Shown piece after piece: positions 16,673 through 25,656 of a stretch of 64,000 nucleotides of DNA. The stretch is from an uncultured Methanobrevibacter sp. Its GTDB lineage: Archaea; Methanobacteriota; Methanobacteria; Methanobacteriales; Methanobacteriaceae. How positions within the stretch are numbered: the first letter of the stretch is position 1; each line of letters starts with the position of its first letter. The stretch spans positions 1 to 64,000 of the forward strand of contig NZ_CADCJB010000004.1 in assembly GCF_902801725.1 (NCBI RefSeq), read 5' to 3'. The translations under genes and the position numbers were made by a program. The notes under the pieces were generated by a model, which was given only the letters and a program-made list of their open reading frames with translations, was not told the DNA's origin and searched no databases.

Positions 16673-17557
16673 ATGTTAACTAGAGGCCAATTGTTGCAGA
16701 ATATCGAAAAATTATTAAAATCTCAGGGATATAAAACTTCAGATATCTATGAGCAGGGTTCATTTGATATTGTAGCACGTAAAAACTTACTTATCTTACT
16801 TTTAAAAACTTTTCAAAATATAGACAGCATTAATGAGAGCAATGCTCATGAGATGAAACAGTTAGCCAATATTTTTCTCGCTTCCCCAATAATCATTGGT
16901 GAAAAATCAAGAAACGGTTATTTAGAGGAAGGAGTAATCTATGAAAGGTATGACATTCCAACCATCGGCTTTGAAACCTTAAAAAATATGATTATGTACA
17001 ACGAATATCCTGAAATTCTCGCCGACAGAGGAGGATACTTTGTTAAAATTGACGGCAACGTCATAAAACAGTATCGGGCAACTATGTACAAATACGAAAA
17101 CGAAATAGTTCGCGCCAATGCCGAAACTGCAATGATTCTGGAGGAAATCCTGAATACCAAGGTTACACTTGATATAGATTTATTGAAACAACCTAAAAAA
17201 GAAGATATTGAATTCAGCGATGCTGGAGATACTCTAGATTTATCAAAATTAGGATATGGTGTTGTTTCAACAAGCAAAAGTCCGTTTGATGCTGTGGCCA
17301 AAATGAGAAGTTCTGATGAACACTCCCCTTTGATGGCGAATGTTGAAAAAAACAGGACTGAGAAAACTTTAAAAAGAATGGCAGTCCCCCTAAAGGATTT
17401 ATCAATGGTTACAACATCAGAACCAGTATTTATAATCAACAATGAAAAGATAAAAGAATCAATCGGCACTATTCCCGTCATCAAATCCTGGGAATTGAAA
17501 GAATTTGAAAATTCAAGAGAATTATTGAAAATGATTAAAGAGAGAAAAGAAAATTAG
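16673..17557 (+). CDS. Archaeal HTH-family transcriptional regulator with an incomplete HTH
   Basis: The N-terminal half (to about residue 128) is the conserved archaeal regulator domain: TRGQLLQNIEKLL, YKTSDIYEQGSFDIVARKNLL, ASPIIIG, and GGYFVKIDG. In family members I recall, IDG is followed by a Cro/XRE helix-turn-helix ending in EYERGEM. Here IDGNVIKQYR (to 135) runs almost directly into YKYENEIVRANAETAMILEEIL, so about 20 residues that would hold the recognition helices seem to be missing. The C-terminal 120 residues are typical of the family. DNA binding may be lost, or the protein may work by another mode. It is followed at once by the small Cys-rich gene. Confidence 0.82.
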   Translation: MLTRGQLLQNIEKLLKSQGYKTSDIYEQGSFDIVARKNLLILLLKTFQNIDSINESNAHEMKQLANIFLASPIIIGEKSRNGYLEEGVIYERYDIPTIGFETLKNMIMYNEYPEILADRGGYFVKIDGNVIKQYRATMYKYENEIVRANAETAMILEEILNTKVTLDIDLLKQPKKEDIEFSDAGDTLDLSKLGYGVVSTSKSPFDAVAKMRSSDEHSPLMANVEKNRTEKTLKRMAVPLKDLSMVTTSEPVFIINNEKIKESIGTIPVIKSWELKEFENSRELLKMIKERKEN

Positions 17558-17566
17558 GTGGCAAAA

Positions 17567-17953
17567 ATGGAAAATTTGAGTATTGACGGATTGGAAAACT
17601 ATCCAATCAAATGGGTTTGTAATTATGCGGGGCAAAAAGCCATAGGGATATGTGGAAAAACACAAAAAATTGCAATGTTTGCATCAGATGAAAGAGTATC
17701 CAAAATATTGGATGACATTGTAATCGGAACCGATGAGAATCAGGAAGGATACGGCTGTGAAGAAAAGGACAGATGCTGCAACTTCAAATGCGAATATTGT
17801 AACATAAGCCCAAGACAATATCTGCAAATTACCGGCAAAAAACCATCAAACAAAAATATAAAAGACCTGATTAACGGATTAAAAGACCTGAATGAATCTC
17901 TTGAAAAAGATAACATTGTTCCATTTGATAAATATGAAGTTGTTGAGTTTTAA
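17567..17953 (+). CDS. Small cysteine-rich conserved hypothetical protein
   Basis: The 128-residue protein starts MENLSIDGLENYPIKWVCN. Its centre carries a cysteine cluster, CEEKDRCCNFKCEYCNISP, with five cysteines in 16 residues plus earlier Cys in WVCN and GICGK. This suggests bound zinc or an Fe-S cluster. A GTG at 17558 is in frame, but AGGTGG (17556-17561) is a ribosome-binding site for the ATG at 17567, which I prefer. It lies directly behind the regulator gene, probably in one transcript, and overlaps the end of the convergent gene by four bases. Function unknown. Confidence 0.75.
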   Translation: MENLSIDGLENYPIKWVCNYAGQKAIGICGKTQKIAMFASDERVSKILDDIVIGTDENQEGYGCEEKDRCCNFKCEYCNISPRQYLQITGKKPSNKNIKDLINGLKDLNESLEKDNIVPFDKYEVVEF

Positions 17954-18756
17954 TATTGCTTTAAAAGTGTGAAATCCTCACAAGCCTCTTCAACTTTAGC
18001 AACACCAATCGAGATGGCGTCTATATAATCCACATTTTTGAGAAATGTAAATGATTCACTAGGTTTTAAAACACCAGCCGCCAAAATTCTTGTGGCTATT
18101 ATTTTTTTATTCAAACTTAAAACCCTATCAACAAATTCCTGCCTTTGAGAAGCATTGAAAGCATTTATATCCATCATGTAAGAAATTGAATTGAACGGAA
18201 TCATATAAAAATCAAACAAATCCATATCCAAATTATCCGGAAGTAAATCCGTTGTTTTTGACGGGAATGCAGTAACAAGTCCTGATAGAGCCCCTGCATT
18301 GTTAATTTCAGACAATATCTTTGAAGTCAAATTCCAATCGTATCCGTCAACAATAAACTCATCAACCAACATCAGAGGACAATCATAGCTTGAAAATAAC
18401 TCAATATCCTCATCCCAATCCACTTCCTTTGCAACTTCATAATTCGGATTTAAATAGTCCACATCAGATTTTCCGATTGTTGCAACTATTTTCATCTCAC
18501 ATCCTGCATCAGCTGCAAGATCATATGCTTTAAGCAAGTTAGGATTGTTAACTAAGTTAATAGCTCTTACACCATGATTATAAGCTTCCTGAATTACTTC
18601 AGAAGCATTTTCAGGATTATTGTATAAATCATCCAAGTACAGTCTTGATCTATGACCATAATATAATTCTGCCATGAACGGACCATATCCCAAAATTGTT
18701 TGCGGAATTGACCTGCCTTTAACTTCAAAATCACCTACAAAAATAATATCACCCAT
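17950..18756 (-). CDS. Conserved hypothetical TIM-barrel-like protein
   Basis: The 268-residue soluble protein reads as an alternating alpha/beta barrel: FEVKGRSIPQTILGYGPF at the start, then EAYNHGVRAINLVNNPNLL, EMKIVATIGKSD, CPLMLVDEFIVDGYDW, GLVTAFPSKTTDL and KKIIATRILAAGVLKPSESF. The layout recalls aldo/keto-reductase-like or phosphate-binding barrels (C-terminal YIDAISIGVAKVEEA), but I cannot name a family. It lies next to serA, diverging from it across 205 bases. I recall a comparable neighbour in other Methanobacteriales, but could not check. Confidence 0.72.
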   Translation of the reverse strand: MGDIIFVGDFEVKGRSIPQTILGYGPFMAELYYGHRSRLYLDDLYNNPENASEVIQEAYNHGVRAINLVNNPNLLKAYDLAADAGCEMKIVATIGKSDVDYLNPNYEVAKEVDWDEDIELFSSYDCPLMLVDEFIVDGYDWNLTSKILSEINNAGALSGLVTAFPSKTTDLLPDNLDMDLFDFYMIPFNSISYMMDINAFNASQRQEFVDRVLSLNKKIIATRILAAGVLKPSESFTFLKNVDYIDAISIGVAKVEEACEDFTLLKQY

Positions 18757-18961
18757 CCATTTTCAACAGTGCCCGCACTTCATTAACGGATACCATATTA
18801 AACACTTATTAAATTAATATATTGATATATTTTAACATACACCATTAAAAAACATTTGTTCCTAAAAAAGATTTAAATTATAAATATAATAAAAAACATA
18901 ATTTTAACTAATATTTATTATTAAATATTCAATCTTAAAAAACAAGTATTATGGTGAAAAA

Positions 18962-20536
18962 ATGAAAGTACTTATTGCTGATGCTATTAACGAAAAAGGT
19001 ATTGAAAATCTTAAGGAAGTAGCTGAAGTTGTTGTAGATACCAGCATCACTCCTGAAGAATTGGCAAATACCATCCATGAATATGATGGAATTGTAGTGC
19101 GAAGTCGAACAAAGCTTACTGCAGACATTATTAAAAAAGCAGACAATATGAAAATCATAGCTAGAGCAGGTGTAGGAGTAGACAACATTGACCTCAACGC
19201 AGCAACCGAAAAAGGAATTATGGTTGTAAACTCACCTGAATCCACATCCATTACTGTAGCTGAACACACAATGGGATTATTGCTCACTATGGCACGTAAG
19301 TTAGCAATTGCTGATAAATCTGTGAAAGAAGGAAAATGGGAAAAGAAAAAATTCATGGGTGTTGAACTTAGAAACAAAACCCTTGGAGTTATCGGAATGG
19401 GTAGAATCGGTTCCCAAGTAGTAAACAGATGTAAAGCATTTGAAATGGACGCAATGGCATATGATCCATACTTACCTGAAGAAGTTGCAAAACAAATGGG
19501 CGTTGAACTAACTGATTTGGACACTGTGCTTAGAAATGCAGACTTTATTACAATTCACGTGCCTCTTACTCCTGAAACCAAACATTTAATTTCCACAGAA
19601 CAGTTTGAAATTATGAAAGACACTGCATTCATTACAAACTGTGCCCGTGGCGGAATTATTGATGAAGATGCACTATACGAAGCATTAACCAACAATAAGA
19701 TTGGTGGGGCTGCATTGGACGTATATGAAGAAGAACCACCAGCAAAAGATTCAAAATTATTTGAACTTGACAATATCGTATTAACCCCTCACATTGCTGC
19801 TTCAACTAAAGAAGCACAAAGGGATGCTGCAATTATTGTAGCTGATGAAATTATTGATTTATTCAAAGGCGGAACTCCTAAAAATGTATTGAACATGCCA
19901 CGTATCGACAATAAAACATATCAGGAATTATCACCGTACTTAGAATTATGTGAAAAATTAGGAAGTTTCATTTCCCAAGCTGTAAACGGTAAGATAAAAG
20001 AGATTGAAATTGTTTACAGTGGAGAATTATCCGAAATTGAGAATTTGGAAATTTTAACTAGAACCGTGCTACAAGGAGTAGTTAATCCATTTTTAAGTTC
20101 TCCAGTGAATGCAGTTAATGCAGCTCTTGTTGCTAAAGACAGAGGAATAAGCATTACTGAAGGAAGAAAAGAAAATGCAAAAGGATATGACTCCCTGATT
20201 AAAGTTACTGCAAAAAGTTCCAATGATAAATTCTCTGCCGAAGGTACAAACCTACATGAGCCAAGAATTTTAAAAGTAAACGATTACTGGGTAGACGTTA
20301 TTCCTGAAGGACACATGTTTATTGCAAAATATGAAGATGTTCCTGGAAGCATTGGTAAAATTGGAACCAAATTAGGTGAACATGGTGTAAACATCGGAAT
20401 CATGCAAGTTGGAAGAGATGAACAAGGTGGAAGAGCCATTATGATTTTAACTTTAGACAAAGAGATTCCACAAGAAATCATCAAAGAACTTCAAGAACTA
20501 GACAACGTTTACGAAGCTGTCGGACTTGAATTATAA
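18962..20536 (+). CDS. serA: D-3-phosphoglycerate dehydrogenase
   Basis: First step of phosphorylated serine biosynthesis: 3-phosphoglycerate plus NAD+ to 3-phosphohydroxypyruvate. The 524 residues match the long type. A substrate/NAD domain carries [15 protein letters not shown] (NAD binding), [13 protein letters not shown] (catalytic Arg region) and LTPHIAAST (catalytic His). An intervening domain spans about 320-450, and a C-terminal ACT domain ([20 protein letters not shown]) gives serine feedback in relatives. GGTGA lies five bases before the ATG. It is monocistronic, with T-rich sequence after the stop. Confidence 0.97.
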   Translation: MKVLIADAINEKGIENLKEVAEVVVDTSITPEELANTIHEYDGIVVRSRTKLTADIIKKADNMKIIARAGVGVDNIDLNAATEKGIMVVNSPESTSITVAEHTMGLLLTMARKLAIADKSVKEGKWEKKKFMGVELRNKTLGVIGMGRIGSQVVNRCKAFEMDAMAYDPYLPEEVAKQMGVELTDLDTVLRNADFITIHVPLTPETKHLISTEQFEIMKDTAFITNCARGGIIDEDALYEALTNNKIGGAALDVYEEEPPAKDSKLFELDNIVLTPHIAASTKEAQRDAAIIVADEIIDLFKGGTPKNVLNMPRIDNKTYQELSPYLELCEKLGSFISQAVNGKIKEIEIVYSGELSEIENLEILTRTVLQGVVNPFLSSPVNAVNAALVAKDRGISITEGRKENAKGYDSLIKVTAKSSNDKFSAEGTNLHEPRILKVNDYWVDVIPEGHMFIAKYEDVPGSIGKIGTKLGEHGVNIGIMQVGRDEQGGRAIMILTLDKEIPQEIIKELQELDNVYEAVGLEL

Positions 20537-20537
20537 T

Positions 20538-20587
20538 AAAAAACGATTTTCACCATATTGTTTTTTATTTTTTTCCTTCTTTTTTTC
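20538..20587 (+). terminator. T-rich terminator after serA
   Basis: An AAAAAAC ... GTTTTTT pairing (20538-20544 with 20560-20566) is followed by a long T-rich tract to 20587. It fits archaeal oligo-T termination and separates serA from the convergent JAMM gene. Confidence 0.6.
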
Positions 20588-20613
20588 AAATCATTGAACC
20601 ATTAAAAAAAATA

Positions 20614-21282
20614 TTATTTCTTATAATCTCGATATATTCTTTTAACGCTACCATCCGGGTTAATTTCTATTTTTATTACTTGAGGATTATTGTTCAAGTG
20701 AGTTTCTTCATAATCCTTGTAATGGTCGACAAAAGTGTCATCAGTTGTGAAAAACTCGTCATCGGCCTCATCAAGAAGTCCTGGCTTAAATTCATCACTG
20801 TCTTTTAACACATCATCTTCATCAAAGAATTCGTCAGACTTATCTTCAACCAAATGACTGTAATCTCCGATAATATATTTTTGAGGATTTCCATATCGGT
20901 CATAAGCTTTAAATGTCGCCAATGAATATGGAAGGCAAACGATCATGTGAAAATAGCCATTTTTTGAAAAAGTCATTAAATCAGCATCAGACGGACTTGC
21001 ACTAGGCCCTGGATGTGAGTGAACAGAACCCAAATATTTTGTATTCATTGGAATTCTCTCCGTGTGTATTATGGCTCCTGTTTCACAGGTTTCACCCGGA
21101 ACAAAAATTAAGCCTGTGATAAAAAGAGTTTTATCAGTTATTTGGCCGTCAAAAAAAGCTAAAAATTCATTAGGATAAGCTTTCTTAGCATAATAAATAA
21201 CAGAATCAAGAACTTCCCTATCTACCCTTACTTCATTAAATTCCTCATCATCGTTTCCAAAGATTTTAGAAAGAAAGCCCAT
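20614..21282 (-). CDS. JAMM/MPN metalloprotease-like protein
   Basis: The 222-residue Mov34/MPN+ domain protein has the complete JAMM zinc motif: an upstream Glu (NEFLAFF) and HSHPGPSASPSDAD, i.e. HxH-x7-S-x2-D. Members remove ubiquitin-like modifiers or cut peptides in archaea. The C-terminal 80 residues are very acidic (DDVLKDSDEF, DEADDEFFTTDD) and end in a lysine/arginine tail, which looks like a protein-interaction extension. It begins nine bases after the Thg1-like gene and shares its transcript. A SAMP-type deconjugase role is possible but not shown. Confidence 0.85.
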   Translation of the reverse strand: MGFLSKIFGNDDEEFNEVRVDREVLDSVIYYAKKAYPNEFLAFFDGQITDKTLFITGLIFVPGETCETGAIIHTERIPMNTKYLGSVHSHPGPSASPSDADLMTFSKNGYFHMIVCLPYSLATFKAYDRYGNPQKYIIGDYSHLVEDKSDEFFDEDDVLKDSDEFKPGLLDEADDEFFTTDDTFVDHYKDYEETHLNNNPQVIKIEINPDGSVKRIYRDYKK

Positions 21283-21290
21283 TTTATCAC

Positions 21291-22004
21291 CTAAATTATT
21301 TTTTCGAAAAATTCCATATTGAATTTTGGCGCTTCCCAGTCAATATATGTGTAGCTTCTGTATGATACCTGTTGCCTATTTTCCTTTTTATTTAATCCGA
21401 CCACTTTTTTATTTTTCCTATATACTGCTATGCCTCTTTTCTTATATGTTTCAACATTATTTAAATTTATGCCATTTTGATATAATAATTCATGAATGTC
21501 ACTTGACTTGAGTCCATTTATCTTGTCATTGGCTTCACTATTTGAATACTTGGATTTTAAAAAAGAAATGCCATATGATGCAACACAATTTTTCCAGGAC
21601 TCATCCTGTCTCCACTTGAAATATTTATAAACATCATCATCTGAAATCGGAATGATTCTTGAATCGAATGCAGGCGGCTTTTTAAAGTCGACATCATAAT
21701 GCATTACAAAAGAACTGGCGGCAAAACTTGCAATAACAGAATCGATTTTTTCAACACGCCCATCAAAAGGAAGTTTATCCAAAAGCAAGCTTATTTCATC
21801 TGAAAAAGTATAAACAAAAGATGGTGAGAATTCCTTAAATAAATCCTCACAAACATTAGCCATAACCTTATAGAAATTTTCATCATAAGGCTTGTCCAAA
21901 TTCAAGTCCTTGGACAATTTATGAAAACTTCTCCCATCCAATCTGACAATGATTTTTGAGTTTTTTGGAACTTTCAAAGATGAATAAACTTCATATTCCT
22001 TCAT
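21291..22004 (-). CDS. Archaeal tRNA(His) guanylyltransferase-like protein (Thg1/TLP)
   Basis: Thg1 family 3'-5' nucleotide-adding enzyme, 237 residues. The palm-domain metal ligands are visible in RLDGRSFHKLSK and TFSDEISLLL. The segment FAASSFVMHYDVDF and the WRQDESWKNC region match the family. Archaeal members add templated G to tRNA(His) or repair truncated tRNA 5' ends. The start overlaps the nadX stop by one base (TAATG), indicating translational coupling. Confidence 0.92.
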   Translation of the reverse strand: MKEYEVYSSLKVPKNSKIIVRLDGRSFHKLSKDLNLDKPYDENFYKVMANVCEDLFKEFSPSFVYTFSDEISLLLDKLPFDGRVEKIDSVIASFAASSFVMHYDVDFKKPPAFDSRIIPISDDDVYKYFKWRQDESWKNCVASYGISFLKSKYSNSEANDKINGLKSSDIHELLYQNGINLNNVETYKKRGIAVYRKNKKVVGLNKKENRQQVSYRSYTYIDWEAPKFNMEFFEKII

Positions 22005-22768
22005 TACATTCCCACACTGATTGTTTCATTGAAACTCTTAAGCAATCTAATTGCTGAAAGTGCGGCCAACATACTGGTTTTCGGATTGGCAGCACAAGGA
22101 AAATTCATAGTTGTTGTTTTGAATTCACCGAAGTCTCCCTTTGCAGTTATTTCATGTACATTCCTATCCACATTAGGATCCACAATAATCTTTACATCAA
22201 TATCTCTCTGACATGCCATACTGATTGTTGCAGCAACATTAATGTTTAAAGGAAATTCCTTAACCGCTTCGGAAGCCTTACCTTCAAATAAAATTTCTTC
22301 CTTATCAATCTTTTTACCTAAAGATTTTGGTGATTTGCGGGTTACCAAATTCACTTCCTTTAAACCGAATTTAGCTACAGCCTTAATTCCATCCAAACCT
22401 ACAATAGCTCCGGAAGGAAGATGGATATTTGCATTGTTCTCTTTAGCAATTTTTTCAATTTCACTATAGAAGTTCATGTCCATAAATGCTCCTACACTCA
22501 TTATAATCATGTCAAGACCTTTGGTCAATACTTTTGGTGCAAAATATTTGACGGAATCAGGAGATGCACATTCAAGAACCATATCAACATTATCCAACAT
22601 TTCATCAAAATCAAGAGCAGCTACACCTCCAGCTAAGGAAGCTAAGTTTTCTGCTCTTTCAATATCTTTATCAAAAAAGTATGCGAGTTCTATACCATTA
22701 TCTTCCGGAACAATGCTTGATGTGATAATGTTGGCAATTGCTCCGCAGCCTATAATACCTACCTTCAT
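22004..22768 (-). CDS. nadX: L-aspartate dehydrogenase
   Basis: NAD(P)-dependent aspartate dehydrogenase that supplies iminoaspartate for quinolinate and NAD biosynthesis. The 254-residue form starts MKVGIIGCGAIANII, a Rossmann GxGxxA motif. ECASPDSV and LPSGAIVGLDGIKAV are the substrate-side signatures. Nine extra codons upstream are open, but GTGATT lies just before the ATG at 22768, so that start is chosen. It is first in the unit nadX-thg1-JAMM. Confidence 0.92.
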   Translation of the reverse strand: MKVGIIGCGAIANIITSSIVPEDNGIELAYFFDKDIERAENLASLAGGVAALDFDEMLDNVDMVLECASPDSVKYFAPKVLTKGLDMIIMSVGAFMDMNFYSEIEKIAKENNANIHLPSGAIVGLDGIKAVAKFGLKEVNLVTRKSPKSLGKKIDKEEILFEGKASEAVKEFPLNINVAATISMACQRDIDVKIIVDPNVDRNVHEITAKGDFGEFKTTTMNFPCAANPKTSMLAALSAIRLLKSFNETISVGM

Positions 22769-22800
22769 AAAAATCACACTAAATATTAAATTCAAATAAA

Positions 22801-22821
22801 AAAATTATTAAAAAAAAAAAG
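22801..22821 (-). terminator. Oligo-T terminator after the PRC-barrel gene
   Basis: On the minus strand a run of about 12 Ts follows GGCTC some 20 bases after the stop codon of the gene at 22839-23243. It lies between that gene and nadX. Confidence 0.55.
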
Positions 22822-22838
22822 AGCCAATGAAAGATTAA

Positions 22839-23243
22839 TTATAATCTTTCAGCATCGAATTGAACTTGAGTTTCGTTTTGTGGTTCAGTTTCAGTTTGTT
22901 TTGGAGATACTGGTTCAGGGATTTGTGGTTCAGCACTCATTTTTTTAATGTCCCTAGGATTAATCAACATTATGTCCCCAATTGCTTGAACTTTATCGAA
23001 ATCCACAGTCAATACATCATTTTGGAAAGATCTCATATCGTTTTCTTCAGGCACTTCCCCACGAATACTGCCTAAAAATGAATTCATAAATCCAGCAGGT
23101 TTTCTTTCCTGTTCAATAGCTCTGACTTGTAATTTTGAAATGGTTCCTAACCTAATATTAAGAACAACATCCTCTACACGTCCAACATAATGTCCAGTAA
23201 TTGTATAAATATCTAAACTACGTAATTTTGAAACTTCTACCAT
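22839..23243 (-). CDS. PRC-barrel domain protein
   Basis: The 134-residue protein has an N-terminal PRC-barrel fold (about residues 3-95: EVSKLRSLDIYTITGHYVGR, VEDVVLNIRLGTISKLQV, VDFDKVQAIGDIMLI) and a low-complexity proline/glutamine C-terminal tail. Small PRC-barrel proteins are common in methanogens and bind RNA or protein partners, for example in cell-division or RNA-processing contexts; which one applies is not visible. It is monocistronic, with a promoter in the AT-rich gap it shares with the divergent tRNA-binding gene. Confidence 0.88.
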   Translation of the reverse strand: MVEVSKLRSLDIYTITGHYVGRVEDVVLNIRLGTISKLQVRAIEQERKPAGFMNSFLGSIRGEVPEENDMRSFQNDVLTVDFDKVQAIGDIMLINPRDIKKMSAEPQIPEPVSPKQTETEPQNETQVQFDAERL

Positions 23244-23403
23244 GTTTACACCACAAGTAATAAATAATTAATTAAATATGTATAAGTTTATTTTATTGTT
23301 AATATAAATAGTTTATGTTTTAACTCATTTAAATCAGCTTTTTACAAAAAATTTATTAAATTATAAAATTAAAATATAGTTTAGAATAGAATGAGGACTT
23401 CAA

Positions 23404-24126
23404 ATGTGGGATACAACAAAAGATTATAGAATTTTAGTAGCAAGCAAAGCAAGAGAAAACTATCTGAATCTAATTCCGACAGCATCTTTTAGAGGAAGCT
23501 GGAATAAAAAGCAAGCCATTGATTTGGCAAAGCAAATGAACAGCGATTTCCAATCATTGACATACTCCTATTTAGAAGGCGATGAATTAGTTAATTCACC
23601 GGATGTTGCAGCCCTAAAAGAAAAAGCTTTAAAGATTATTGAATATCTGGGCGGAGATGACTGGAATAAAAAATTTTTAAGCAATGCTCCAAAGGAAGAA
23701 AGAGAAAAAACCCAAGAAAACATTGCAAAAGTTAGATTTTTCCTTGACACAATCATCGGCCTAAAAGAACGTTTGGCATTAGGTCCAATCAACGATCCCA
23801 TTATGGGAGTCGACATTAAAGTTGGGGAAGTCATGAGCGTAACCAGTCACCCAAAAAATGATAAGCTTATGCTTTGTAACGTAAACTTGGGCAAACGTGC
23901 AATTACTGTTGTAACAAACGATTTGAATGTTAAAGATGACAATAAGGTTGGAGTGTCCTTACTACCCCCACAGGCATTCAGCGATATTGTAAGTGAAGGA
24001 ATGTTTCTTGGAATGAATGGAAGTATCCTCAAAGAAGTCGAAGGAGATCTTGGAGCTATGCCAAAAGGCATTCCTATGGAATCCCTCAATGAAACACGTA
24101 ACCTTGTTGAAAACTATTTAAAATAA
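23404..24126 (+). CDS. tRNA-binding (EMAP/Arc1p-like OB-fold) domain protein
   Basis: The 240-residue protein has an alpha-helical N-terminal part (about 1-120, with SFRGSWNKKQAIDLAKQMN and GDDWNKKF) and a C-terminal tRNA-binding OB fold from about 135. The OB fold shows DIKVGEVMSVTSHPKNDKLMLCNVNLG, VVTNDLNVKDDNKVGVSLLPPQAFSDIVSEGMFLG. The domain resembles the C-terminus of methionyl-tRNA synthetase and Csaa/Arc1p. It probably assists aminoacylation in trans. AGGACTTC upstream gives a weak ribosome-binding site. T-rich sequence after the stop (24137-24157) suggests termination. Confidence 0.88.
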   Translation: MWDTTKDYRILVASKARENYLNLIPTASFRGSWNKKQAIDLAKQMNSDFQSLTYSYLEGDELVNSPDVAALKEKALKIIEYLGGDDWNKKFLSNAPKEEREKTQENIAKVRFFLDTIIGLKERLALGPINDPIMGVDIKVGEVMSVTSHPKNDKLMLCNVNLGKRAITVVTNDLNVKDDNKVGVSLLPPQAFSDIVSEGMFLGMNGSILKEVEGDLGAMPKGIPMESLNETRNLVENYLK

Positions 24127-24184
24127 GTTCTAACCACTTATTTTTCTTTTTTTGTAAAATGAAAAAATTAAGCAGATTGAAAGA

Positions 24185-25597
24185 CTATCTTAGATTCAAC
24201 CCTATTAATTTTGTTTTAGTCATTTCGTCTACGGCATATTTTATTCCTTCTTTGCCAACGCCACTATTTTTAAATCCACCGAAAGGCATGTTGTCTGTTC
24301 TGAATGTTGATTGCTTATTAACAAATACAGTTCCCGCTTCAATTTCATTTGCACATCTCATTGCATTTGCATAATCATTTGTAAATACTCCTGCCTGAAG
24401 TCCATATTCAGTATCATTAGCCACTTCAATAGCTTCATCAACACTATCTACACGGATTATTGGTGCAACAGGACCGAATGTTTCATTAACAACCAAATCC
24501 ATATCGGCTTTTACGTTATCAATAACGGTAGCTTCATAAAATGCCCCATCACGAATGCCCCCAGCCAATATTTTAGCGCCTGCATTTACTGCATTGTTTA
24601 CTGTTTGTTCAACCTGCATCGCCGCTTTTTCATTAATTAATGTTCCAAGAGTAGTTTCGCTATTCAAAGGATTTCCCATGACCAGCTTTTTAGTTTTATC
24701 AACAAGCCTTTGTGAAAATTCATCAGCAATATCCTCTTCAACAATGATTCTTTTAACACCCATGCATACCTGTCCTGCATTTAAAAATGCTCCATTGATA
24801 ACGCCAGTCACTGCTTTATCAATATCTGCATCCTTTAAGACAACCATAGGGTCATTTCCACCAAGCTCTAAAGTTACTTTTTTCATTCCTGCTTTTTGAG
24901 ATATCATCAATCCTGTTGTTACGCTTCCGGTAAATGATATTTTATTAACATCCTGAGAAGTCACCAGGTAATCCCCAACTTCAGAACCATATCCGGTTAT
25001 CGTATTTACAACACCATCTGGAAACTCATCGTCCAACAGTTCACAGAATTTCATTACAGTCAATGGGGCTTCGGTCGGCGGTTTTACGATTACAGTGTTT
25101 TTGCATGCTATGGCTGGCGCGATTTTGTGGATTGTCAAATTTAATGGGTAATTGAATGGAGTAATTGCTGCAACAACGCCTAACGGCACCTTTTGAGTGA
25201 ATGCAAAAAATCCCTTGCCGTTAAGACCTGCATCCAAAGGCACACTTTCACCATAAATTCTTTTTGCTTCTTCTGCTGCGAGTTTTAATGTTTCGATTGA
25301 TCTGTCCAATTCAACAAGAGATTCCCTTATTGGTTTTCCAACCTCCATAGTTAACAAATGAGCGAAATCCTTACGATTTTCTTTTAATTTATCGCAAACC
25401 TCAAATAATTTATTTGAAACTTTAAAAGCTGACATCTCCTGAAGAGAGTGCTTGGCATTATTTGCTTCAAAAATTGCCAAATCGGCAGTTTGCCTATGAG
25501 CAATCGGAACAGTATCTATTGTTTCACCATCATACGGATTTATAACCCCTGCCAAATCTTCACTTGAAATATGTTTTCCACCTATTAACATGTCCAT
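24185..25597 (-). CDS. Aldehyde dehydrogenase family protein (lactaldehyde dehydrogenase-like)
   Basis: NAD(P)-dependent aldehyde dehydrogenase, 470 residues with the start at 25597. Visible are PFNYPLNLTIHKIAPA, the cofactor Gly-rich SFTGSVTTG, the catalytic Glu in LELGGNDP, and the nucleophile Cys278 in NAGQVCMG. The C-terminus has FGGFKNSGVGKEG. Methanogen relatives (CofA type) oxidise lactaldehyde to lactate for coenzyme F420, while others act on glyceraldehyde-3-phosphate. I favour the CofA role by overall resemblance only. GGTGAT three bases before the ATG at 25597 sets the start; an ATG two codons further is the alternative. Confidence 0.9.
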   Translation of the reverse strand: MDMLIGGKHISSEDLAGVINPYDGETIDTVPIAHRQTADLAIFEANNAKHSLQEMSAFKVSNKLFEVCDKLKENRKDFAHLLTMEVGKPIRESLVELDRSIETLKLAAEEAKRIYGESVPLDAGLNGKGFFAFTQKVPLGVVAAITPFNYPLNLTIHKIAPAIACKNTVIVKPPTEAPLTVMKFCELLDDEFPDGVVNTITGYGSEVGDYLVTSQDVNKISFTGSVTTGLMISQKAGMKKVTLELGGNDPMVVLKDADIDKAVTGVINGAFLNAGQVCMGVKRIIVEEDIADEFSQRLVDKTKKLVMGNPLNSETTLGTLINEKAAMQVEQTVNNAVNAGAKILAGGIRDGAFYEATVIDNVKADMDLVVNETFGPVAPIIRVDSVDEAIEVANDTEYGLQAGVFTNDYANAMRCANEIEAGTVFVNKQSTFRTDNMPFGGFKNSGVGKEGIKYAVDEMTKTKLIGLNLR

Positions 25598-25656
25598 ATT
25601 ATCACCCAAAAAATTTCTTAAAAAAAAAGTTAAAAAAAAAGTAAAAAAAGGATTAT

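Noticed and set aside
18949-19524. 191-codon minus-strand frame inside serA.
   Set aside because: Antisense to a full-length, motif-complete SerA; no independent support.
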